Shown here: positions 1 to 8,193 of the stretch, piece by piece
Position numbering within the stretch: position 1 is the stretch's first letter
Layout of the letters: each line of letters starts with the position of its first letter
NCBI GenBank assembly: GCA_016946835.1
Contig: JACVTC010000755.1
Location: 1 to 10,172 of the forward strand
Length of the DNA: 10,172 nucleotides
Reading direction: 5' to 3'
From: Neocallimastix lanati (nom. inval.)
Taxonomy: Eukaryota; Neocallimastigomycota; Neocallimastigomycetes; Neocallimastigales; Neocallimastigaceae
Program-made: the position numbers and the translations under genes
The notes under the pieces: generated by a model
The model's input: only the letters and a program-made list of their open reading frames with translations
Databases searched by the model: none
Told to the model about the DNA's origin: nothing

Positions 1-128
1 TTAAAGCTATTTTAAAACAATATTACTATCTTTTTTCTTTAATTATTTATATATATATATATTATATATTATATTAATGCATATAAATTATAAAATTTAA
101 ATACATAACTTTAAATATTTTTATATAT

Positions 129-170
129 AAAAAAAAAAAAAATAAAATAAATAAAATAAATAAAATAAAA
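129..170. repeat. poly-A tract and AAATA-type microsatellite
   Basis: A run of A at about 129-142 passes directly into repeated AAAT/AAAAT units up to about 170. This is simple-sequence DNA typical of the AT-rich intergenic background here. No function is inferred. Confidence 0.75.
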
Positions 171-676
171 TTTTAAATATATATAATTTATTTATAAATT
201 ATATATATTTTTTTCTATTTACTTCTATTTTTTTAAAAATTTTCTTATATATATTATTAAAAAAAATATTTAAATATTTTAATACATAAAACATCTTTAA
301 TAATTTAAAAAAGATAAAGTCATGAGAAGTTAAATTTTAATATTTAATTAAAATTTTATATATTTTTTATATTAACTTGTGATATAAATAGAAATAAAAA
401 CTCTAATTAATAATAAATATATGATAATTAAGAAATGTAGTAAAAGCATAAATTTATATATTAATCTAGTTTTTATAGCATTTATATTAAAATTAATTTA
501 TATATTTTTATTATTTAATTTAATAATTGATGATAGTAAGTTAATTAATACTTTAATATATAGGAAAACTTTATTATAGTAAATAATTATAAAAGAGAAA
601 AATACTAGAAATAGTTTAGTTCTTTGTCCAGAATAATAAATATTAGATTATCGTAATTCTTGAGATCAAAGTATAA

Positions 677-712
677 GAATAAATATTAATTTTAGGAATA
701 AATGTTAATTTT
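677..712. repeat. two-copy 19-nt tandem repeat
   Basis: GAATAAATATTAATTTT at 677 is followed 19 nt later, at 696, by the same 17-mer with a single A-to-G change. The repeat lies in a stretch slightly less AT-rich than its surroundings. It may be a chance product of low-complexity sequence or a small local duplication. Confidence 0.5.
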
Positions 713-805
713 CATTATAAATAATGATATGTAGTTGTAATTCTTCTAAATAAATAAAATTTAAACAAAATAGTTTTTCATAAAACACATAAATTGTTTC
801 CCCAT

Positions 806-836
806 TTAAAAGAACAAACCTTAAAAGAACCGAACC
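806..836. repeat. two-copy imperfect direct repeat, TTAAAAGAAC core
   Basis: TTAAAAGAACAAACC (806-820) is followed immediately by TTAAAAGAACCGAACC (821-836). The 10-nt core is identical and the tails are similar. The segment contains more C and G than almost any other intergenic part of the window. It could be a regulatory element or relic of a neighbouring gene, but no ORF or other feature ties it to one. Confidence 0.45.
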
Positions 837-963
837 TGAACTTTGCACTTTATTATTTATTTATTTGTTTGTTTTTTGTTTCTTCTGTATTTAAATATTA
901 CTTAAAAATCTATTATATATATTTAATACATTAAATATAAAAAAATTATAAATATAATTAATG

Positions 964-1056
964 TTATAAATATTAACTAAAATGAAAGTTTGCTTAATAT
1001 AGTTTTTGATTAGTCAATTAAATTAAACAAACTTTCATTTTAGTTAATATTTATAA
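964..1056. repeat. perfect 29-bp inverted repeat (hairpin), 35-nt spacer
   Basis: The arm at 964-992 is the exact reverse complement of 1028-1056. After one mismatch (993 against 1027), five more base pairs (994-998 with 1022-1026) extend the stem inward. The arms contain the less AT-biased word AATGAAAGTTTG, so the match is not explained by AT composition alone. The transcript of either strand could form a long stem-loop. A small foldback or miniature inverted-repeat element, or a hairpin RNA precursor, are possible readings. No ORF lies inside, and the 9-nt word AATGTTATA recurs at 960-968 and 1074-1082. Confidence 0.7.
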
Positions 1057-1813
1057 GTCTATCAAACTCATTGAATGTTATATTTCATTTTTTAAATCTA
1101 TTATATATGATTTTGAATATTATTTTTTAACACATTTATCAAAGTAAAAATTTGAAATCGTTCATATTTTAATGAATTAAAAAAAATTAATAATAATAAA
1201 TTTTTTTAATATTAATATATTTATTTCACATTAATTTTTTTTATTTTTCTTTTTTTTTTTTTTAAATATTTTTTATATTTTTTTTTCATTGAATATTTAT
1301 ATATGAAATATTTTTTATAAACTAAATAAAAAAAAAATAAAAAATATAATAAAAATCTTTTTATTAATGATTTTTCTTAATATTATTATTATTATAAAAA
1401 AATATGTAATTCATGTATATTATTAAAATATATTCTATATTTATTTATACTTTAAGACTAATATATATAAATAATAAAACCTTCAAAAAAGATTTTTATA
1501 TAATAATTTTTAATTAAAAAATTTTATTTCATAAAATTTATATGATGTATTTTTTTATATTTATTTAAATTATTATTTTATTTTTTTATTCCGTATCAAA
1601 ATAAATTTTAATATATTTTATTATTTTTTATATATATAAATTTTGGTCTATTTTATAACTCTATTTATATATATTTCTTAAATTAATATATCTTTTCATA
1701 TTTCATTATTTTTTTTTTTATTTTTTTTATATTATATAAAACATTAATTTCATAATTAATGAATTTGTTTTAAAAATATATTTTAAGGCTATAAATATAA
1801 TATTTATAATTTT

Positions 1814-2027
1814 GAATTTTCAAAGGTTAACTTAAAATATGGGATTTAGAATTCAATATAATTTACAAAATAATTAATTTTAAATTTATATTTAAATTTA
1901 AATTTTAAAATAGAAGTATACCCTTTTTATCTATATTTTAGTTTTCTTAGATATATTAATGGAAATATATTTAATTCAATTCTATTTTTAAAATTTTTTT
2001 TGTATATTACTTTTTTGTTTAATATTT
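1814..2027 (-). other. 3' flank of GH3 copy A, homologous to the flank of copy B
   Basis: Sequence just after the stop codon of copy A aligns with 7987-8193 after copy B. Shared blocks are GAATTTTCAAAGGT (1814-1827 and 7987-8000), GGATTTAGAAT (1842-1852 and 8015-8025) and TATCTATATTTTAGTT (1928-1943 and 8101-8116), in the same order and at similar spacing. By eye about three quarters of positions match, with several indels, far less than the coding parts. It probably holds the 3' UTR and cleavage region; an ATTAAA on the minus strand at 2018-2023 could be a poly(A) signal, but such words are expected by chance here. Confidence 0.6.
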
Positions 2028-4020
2028 TTAAATTTCTAATTCTTTAGCTAAATTATAGATTCTAGAAGCACTAATTTCTAATTCTTCCACACTTAAATCA
2101 CCATCGTCTAAAGATTCAAGAATATTTTCATAATCACTTTTAGATCCTGGCATGTAAATATCTCCTGTAGCTTTAACGACGTTGGTGGCTATTGGTCCAG
2201 AATATTTATTATTTCCTCCCATTTTTATAACCCAATCTGTCATAACAATACCATCAAATCCAAATTCATTTCTTAAAATATCAGAAGTTAATTCCTTGCT
2301 TTCACTAGTATGGATTCCATTAATTAAATTATAGGAAGTCATGATAGCTTTTGGATTAGCTTCCTTAACAGCAATTTCAAATCCCTTTAAATAAATTTCT
2401 CTTAAGGCTCTTTCTGAAGCATTACTACTACTGAAGTAACGATTAGTTTCTTGATTGTTAGCGGCAAAGTGTTTATGGTAACATAAGTATTGTTATGCTT
2501 TTGAACACCTTGGGTGATAGAAGAAGCGAAAGCACCACTGATGAATGGATCTTCAGAATAATATTCAAAGTTTCTAACCACATAAAATACTTCTATGAAT
2601 GTTTAATGCTGGAGCAAGCCATAATTGAATCTTAAAGATTTCCATTTCACTTCCAACAATATCACCACAAAGTTCAGCAAATTTTTCTGTTCCAACTTTG
2701 AGCAATAGCTGTTCCAATTGGAATGGCAGTAGTGTATTGATGAAGAATTTCAACATTCCTTTGGTGTTTCGGTTTGACCATATCCTCCAATTCCATGAGC
2801 TCCACTTTCATCAATATAATAATCTTTAGAAAGTCTTAACCTGCTGGACCATCAGCCATAACAACTGGCTTTAAATCAGCAACACGAGCAGTTTCACAGC
2901 GGCACCAGCAGCAGTAATAGAAGCATTACCAATTACACTTTCATTTCCATCTTTGTATGCTCCAATAACTAATTTAGCTTTTTCTTCATTAGATAAAGCT
3001 TTAACTTCTTCTGAAATTTCATATTTCTTATCGTAATCAATAGTTTCTTGTTTTATACTACTAGTTTTAAGAGTGAATTCCTTTACGCCATTTAATTTTC
3101 TTGTTTTCTCTTTGTTTCTGGAACGAAATCTTTGAATTCTGGTTTACCTAATTTGTTTGCAACCTTTCTTACATTAATTTTAGAAGCAACCTTAATAATT
3201 CCACATGGTTTTGTATTTCTACTTGAATTACCAACACGAACAACATATTTACCTTTATCTAAAATGTAAGTAGCAGTCTTTTCATCATAACTAGCAAAGT
3301 CAGATAATTTGAAACTTAATTTAAGAGTTTGTTTCTTATTTGGTTTTAATTCCTTAGTCTTAGCAAAGTTTACTAAATTTGATATGGTTCATCAATGGTA
3401 GTTCCTGGTTTAGATAAATAAAGTTCTAATACTTCCTTTCCTTTGAATTTACCAATATTCTTAACGGAAACACTAACTTCGAATTTTTCACCAACTAATT
3501 TTGCCGATTTGACATCAAATTCAAAATCGGTGTAACCTAAACCAAAACCGAATGGATACATTACATCAGCATTTACAGAATCGAAATAACGATAACCAAC
3601 ATAAACACCTTCCTTATAATCTGTGTCATCATTATCACCGAAATTTTCATTAGTTGGATAATCTTCATATTTAGTCCAAGTGGTTGCAAGCTTACCAGAT
3701 GGATATTTATCACCGGCAATAATATCAACTAAAGTCTTAGAAGTGTTGACACCAAGTTGAGATAAAACTAAAATATTTTTAACATCTTCAAGACCAGATA
3801 AATCAACAGGACCACCAGTATTTAAAACAAGCATAAATTTCTTGAATCCTTTAGCTAAATCTAAAACCATTTTTCTTTCAGTATCAGTAAGGTAGACATC
3901 ACCCTTAATTGGTTTTCTGTCACTACCTTCACCTGAAACTCTAGATAAAACAAAAACGGCAACATCTCCTTCCTTTTCATATGGAATATCATAATCTGGT
4001 TCAGGCATAATAGCTCCCAT
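1814..4020 (-). repeat. Tandem duplication unit, copy A part (pairs with 7987-10172)
   Basis: The segment aligns collinearly with 7987-10172 at an offset of 6166-6173 nt. Coding parts are nearly identical: about six differences, all synonymous, in the roughly 625 nt before the window edge, and about four synonymous ones in the last 440 nt of the gene. The alignment ends at the window edge on the copy B side, so the unit is probably longer. Same-strand orientation indicates tandem rather than inverted duplication. Confidence 0.9.
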
Positions 4021-4706
4021 CATAGCAAAGAAATTACCAGAACTATTTTTCCATAAGTTATTATTAAATTCAGTCTGAGCTTCTTCATAAATTTTATCAT
4101 ATTCATCTAAGTAATCTTTTGTTAAAATTTCATAACCTGCTTTAGTGAAAGCTTGTTCAATTGTATCGAAAGAACGAGAATTGACATCTCCAGAACCTGT
4201 ACCTCCCTTAATAGTTTTTCTTACACCATTACCGTATAAATAAATCTTTTTATTTTTCTTTCCGATGGGAAATCACCATTTCTTCTTAATAAAACAGTAC
4301 ATTCTGCTAAATATTTATCTAAAGTATTTATATGTTCAATTTCATATTGATTCATATCACTTGTATTACTTGTAGTATCATTGGCAGAATTATTAGAAGA
4401 TTCATTATTAGCAGATTCATTATTAGTAGCTTCATTGGCAGGATCAATAGGTGTATTATTATCAGCATTATCAATTGATCCATTAGAAGGATTACTTGGT
4501 TTATTTCTAACAATACCTATATAATTAAAAATAAAAACGTAATATTTGAAAAAAAAATTATTAATGAATATATAAATTTATATATTTTAAAAATTCGTAA
4601 ATAAAATAATAAATAATATTCAATAATTACATTTATTTTTAATTGGATTAGCTAAAACCAAGTTAATCATGACTAAAGCTAATAAAATAATATTATAAAG
4701 TTTCAT
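2028..4706 (-). CDS. Secreted circularly permuted GH3 beta-glucosidase-like enzyme, copy A (frame broken by 1-nt indels)
   Basis: Predicted to hydrolyse terminal beta-linked sugars (probably beta-glucosides) outside the cell. Exon 1 is 4631-4706 and exon 2 is 2028-4516; bridging the breaks gives about 855 residues. Domain order: signal peptide (1-19), Asn/Ser-rich linker (about 29-79), GH3 C-domain (about 81-350) with SGEGSDR whose Glu at 3928-3930 is the likely acid/base, fibronectin III-like domain (about 370-465), then the GH3 TIM barrel with DGPAGLR, a GRNFEYYSEDP motif, KHFAANNQE and the nucleophile Asp in MTDW (2235-2237). No dockerin follows. Comparison with copy B places single-base indels near 2472, 2575, 2682, 2756, 2838, 2896, 3096 and 3375; a ninth near 4267 is inferred from the frame alone. 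All sit at homopolymer or doubled-base positions. This is either sequence error or a young pseudogene. GH3 substrate specificity (glucosidase versus xylosidase or others) cannot be settled by eye. Confidence 0.85.
4356..4514 (-). other. Asn/Ser/Glu-rich low-complexity linker of GH3 copy A
   Basis: About 51 residues right after the intron are dominated by Asn, Ser, Asp, Thr and Glu, with an imperfect repeat of the type NNESA/NNESS. This looks like a flexible, possibly glycosylated spacer between the signal peptide and the first folded domain. Such linkers are common in extracellular enzymes of anaerobic fungi. The corresponding part of copy B lies outside the window. Confidence 0.7.
4517..4630 (-). 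other. 114-nt phase-1 spliceosomal intron in GH3 copy A
   Basis: On the minus strand the donor is AAAT|GTAATT (GT at 4629-4630) and the acceptor is TTATATAG|GTATTG (AG at 4517-4518). Splicing joins T to GT to make a Cys codon and continues in frame into the linker. The intron is almost pure A/T and has in-frame stops. An alternative donor a few bases away cannot be excluded without transcript data, but this one restores an open frame from signal peptide to enzyme. Confidence 0.7.
4631..4706 (-). other. Exon 1 of GH3 copy A: start codon and signal peptide
   Basis: The ATG at 4704-4706 follows an A-rich stretch and opens 25 codons plus one base. They encode MKLYNIILLALVMINLVLA, then NPIKNK. 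This has a Lys near the N-terminus, a hydrophobic core and an Ala before a likely cleavage site, as in a secretory signal peptide. The frame stops three codons beyond the exon end if not spliced, which supports a splice site at 4629-4630. The enzyme should therefore enter the secretory pathway. Confidence 0.75.
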
Positions 4707-4990
4707 TTTTTTTAAAATATTTATTTATTAAAATATTAATATATTAAAATACTTCTATTTTAAAATTAATATAAATTTTTTTTGGAATAAATTCAAGTCT
4801 TTATATATGTTTTTTTTTTTTTTTATTTAAAAAGAAATAAAAAAATTATTTTAAATATAAAATTTTAAGTAATAACTAAATTAATTCATGAAATAATAAA
4901 ATTAAAGCAAAATTAAATTAATTTTATATAATATTAAGTTTATTAAAAATTCATGAATATATTATTAAAAATAATATATTCATGAAGAAA
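4707..4990 (-). promoter_or_regulatory. Probable promoter region of GH3 copy A
   Basis: Reading on the minus strand towards the start codon, there is a long A-tract (complement of about 4810-4824), then TATATAAAG at 4799-4807, about 92 nt before the ATG, then an AT-rich leader. The spacing suits a TATA element, although such words occur often by chance in this DNA. Three copies of the palindrome TTCATGAA (4885-4892, 4950-4957, 4979-4986) lie further upstream and are candidate protein-binding sites. Confidence 0.35.
4950..4986. repeat. perfect 17-bp inverted repeat with 3-nt loop upstream of GH3 copy A
   Basis: TTCATGAATATATTATT at 4950-4966 is the exact reverse complement of 4970-4986, with AAA between. 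Each arm begins or ends with the 8-bp palindrome TTCATGAA. It sits about 245 bp upstream of the start codon, and could be an operator-like site, a cruciform, or a terminator-like hairpin of no consequence. Confidence 0.6.
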
Positions 4991-5690
4991 TTCATTTTTT
5001 AATGTATATAAAAAATGGAAAATTTCCATAATATATTATTTTGGGTATTTTTTTATTATTATTAATTAATATTTAATATATTTATTTTAGATAAAATATA
5101 ATAAATTAATATAAAATGAAATAAAAACTTTAATTTTAATAAAACATTTTATTAATTATATAAAAATAAATTAATAAATCATTAAATTATCACTAGATCA
5201 ATTATCATATAATTTAGAAGCTAATAAAAAAATTACATGATATAAAATCGTTTTATATAATATCATAAATTCTATAAAATACATAAAATTAATGTAAACA
5301 TAAAATGTATAAAATAAATTTTATGCTATGTAAATATATAATAATTTATAAATTAATTTAGTTTTATTTTATTTTTTTTTATTTTTTTTTATTATATTTT
5401 TATATTTTTATTATATTTTTATATATTTATATATATTATAATTATAATAAATATTTTATTAATTATATTATACTTTTTATAATATTTAAATTAATATGAA
5501 ATTCCTATTATTTTAATACATTATTTTAATACACTTTATAATTAAAGAGTATTATATAAAGAATACTTTTTCTTTATATATATACTTTGAAATTGCAACA
5601 GCAAAAACGTTATTGTCATTTTTAATGTATATTTTTATAAAAATAATTTAATAATATTAATAATATACAATTAAATAAATTTAAATTATA

Positions 5691-5719
5691 AAATAAATAA
5701 ATAAATAAATAAATAAATA
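5691..5719. repeat. (AAAT)n microsatellite
   Basis: About seven uninterrupted copies of AAAT. Simple-sequence repeat in intergenic DNA with no evident function. Confidence 0.85.
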
Positions 5720-6170
5720 TATTATATTAATAAATAAAAATATAACTTCTCCCAGAAAGGAATAATCAAACCTGAGAGTTTATCAAAACTTATTTTTATA
5801 AATTATGTAAGTATTATTATCATTAATTAAAATTTAAAAGTATATATAACTCTAATTATTATAATATTAAACCTCAAAAAGAAATATATATATTAAAGTT
5901 ATTAAATATTATATTTAATTAAAATAAAATATATATATATTTTTTTCCATTATTTTATTTTTGCACTACAATAATTAAAAAATAATTAATATGGAAAATT
6001 TTTTTTAATTAAATATCTTTTTTTAATTTTTAAATTTCTCCTTTTTACTAAAATACAATTCTAAAAGTAAAATAAATGATAATTAAAAATGCAAAATAAA
6101 AAAATTAAAAAATTAAAAAAGTATTAATTATAAATATAAATATAAAATGTATATAAAATTAAAATTTAAA

Positions 6171-6196
6171 TTATTATTATTATTATTATTATTATT
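6171..6196. repeat. (TTA)n microsatellite
   Basis: More than eight uninterrupted TTA units in intergenic DNA. A shorter ATT run recurs near 7740-7762. Confidence 0.85.
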
Positions 6197-7986
6197 GATT
6201 TTAAAAAAATAATATAAAATTTTCAGTAAAAGAAGTAATATAAATATGACTATAAAAATATTTAGAATTACAAATTTATATATTTCTATATTTTAATTTC
6301 TTAAAAATTATTATTATTAATTTTATTATTATCTTTAATATTATTAGAATTAGTAATATAATTAATAAAATTTTTTATTTAAAAACATAATATAAAATTA
6401 TGTATAATAAATTAACTAAAATTATTAAATTAAATGTTCAGCATTTTATGTTTATATATTTATATCAATATAAATATCAACAAATTCTAAATTTATGGAA
6501 TAAAATTATATTATGAATTATTTTTATCTTAATTATCTTTAAATTTTATATAATAATAAATAGATATATAAATAAATATATAAATAAAAATATATATAAA
6601 ATTAAATATTATGTAAATTATTATTTTCCTTATTTTTTTTTTTTCTGATTTTTTTTAAATAATTGAATTATAAGTTAATATATATAATATTTATTAATGT
6701 TAGAATCTCCAATTATTCCTGACGATTATTAATGAGATACTATGTTATTTATATTATACAATAAAGATTTAATTATTTTTTTATTTCTATATTTTAAAGA
6801 TATTTTTATAAATTTTTAATTTTAAAATACAATTTTTATTATAAACAGTTTTTAAATAAAAATTACCAATATTGAATATGATAAATAAATATTTATTCTT
6901 TAACATTAATAAGTATTATTATATAGTAATAGCTTTATTATTCTTAATTTATTTATTAAATTTTTATATTTAAAAGGAAAAAAAAAATAAATTAAAAATA
7001 TTTTTATTAAATTAGAAAATATTATTAATATATTTAATATTAGAGATATTATTTAAAATGAAAAAAATTTGTATTTTTTAGTTTTTAATAAATGAATTAA
7101 TTTTAATAAAAAATTATAAATAATTTAATCTTTATTTAATGAAAAATGAATGTTTTCTTCATTTAATAAAAAAATTCATTTTCATTTTTATTTTTTGTTT
7201 CAATTCATATTATTATTTTTAATAATGAATTTATTCATAATATTAAAGAATGAAAAAAATTTAACAACAAAAATTTTTTTGAACTTTTAATATATAAATA
7301 TATTTATATATTTAAGTTTTTTTTTAAATTATTGTTTTAGAGATTTTATTATTTTCATTATAAAATATACCTTATAAATTATATTAAAAAAATATAATAA
7401 CAATTAAAAAAAAGTAAAAAAAAATAAAAAAATAAAAAAAAATAAAATATAAAACAAAATACTTGAATAAGGATTTTAAAATATTTTTTTCTATAATTAT
7501 CATAATAATTATAACATATATATAATTATTAATCATTTCTTCTATTGATACCATAAAAAATTTTTTTATATTAATATTATTTATATTAATATAATGTAAA
7601 TGGAATAAAATATATATTATGCTACAATATTTTTAATATATTCACAAATAAAAGTGCTACTAAACGACATTTTTAATTTTTTTTTTTTTTTGAATAAAAA
7701 ATTAAATTTAATAATTTTTAGATATTAATACTTAATTTATTATTTATTATTATTATTATTATTTTTATTATATTTCACATATTATCTTGAATTAATATAA
7801 ATTATATTTTATTTATTTAATTTTATATATATAAATTTTATATTATTTTATATCATTAAAATAATTTTTATATAAAAATATCTTTTATATTTCATTATTT
7901 ATACATTCTCTATCTTTTTGTAATGTTATATATATAATGAAATTATTCTAAATTAAAAATACATTATATATATTATTTATTATTTC

Positions 7987-8193
7987 GAATTTTCAAAGGT
8001 AAATTTAAAATATAGGATTTAGAATATAAAATAATTTACAAATTAATAATTTTAGAATTTCCATTTATAATTGAAATTTTAAAATTGAAGTATTTCTTCA
8101 TATCTATATTTTAGTTGCTAAAATATATTAATGAAAATATATTTTAATTTATTTTATTTTATAATTTTTTATTTTGCTTTTTTTTAATAATTT
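7987..8193 (-). other. 3' flank of GH3 copy B, homologous to the flank of copy A
   Basis: This segment follows the stop codon of copy B and aligns block by block with 1814-2027 (for example GAATTTTCAAAGGT at 7987-8000 and TATCTATATTTTAGTT at 8101-8116). It marks the far end of the clearly recognisable duplication. AATAAA on the minus strand at 8168-8173 is a possible poly(A) signal shortly after the stop, weakly supported because of the base composition. Confidence 0.6.

Larger units (their letters stand above)
1..1813. other. AT-rich intergenic DNA, no gene seen
   Basis: This stretch is almost entirely A and T, with poly-A/poly-T tracts, (TA)n and A/T-rich tandem units. I see no reading frame with protein-like composition on either strand. 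It lies downstream of gene copy A. The only parts that depart from the background are a slightly less AT-rich islet around 600-850 with two short direct repeats, and a perfect inverted repeat at 964-1056, each listed separately. Confidence 0.7.
4991..7986. other. AT-rich intergenic DNA between the two GH3 copies, no gene seen
   Basis: About 3 kb of nearly pure A/T DNA with homopolymers, microsatellites and small palindromes. I found no protein-like reading frame, tRNA-like fold or transposon gene. Short islets with a little more G and C occur at about 5590-5625, 5750-5785 and 6700-6740, without recognisable content. It separates the end of copy B from the start of copy A. Confidence 0.65.

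Noticed and set aside
2574-2756. 60-codon minus-strand frame treated as a separate gene
   Set aside because: Its last part is true GH3 sequence (LCGDIVGSEMEIFK) while its start is an out-of-frame reading; it exists only because of the indels near 2682 and 2575 in copy A.
3373-4023. Separate 216-residue protein with its own start
   Set aside because: It is the central fragment of copy A between the frame breaks at about 4267 and 3375; in-frame GH3 sequence continues upstream of its first Met.
5746-5800. Small GC-richer patch (around TTCTCCCAGAAAGG), considered as an RNA gene or binding site
   Set aside because: No convincing stem, no tRNA-like fold and no repeat elsewhere in the window.
7491-7600. 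Several short palindromes such as TATAATTAT and TATATTAATATA
   Set aside because: Expected by chance in DNA that is nearly pure A/T; no longer arm or less AT-biased core.
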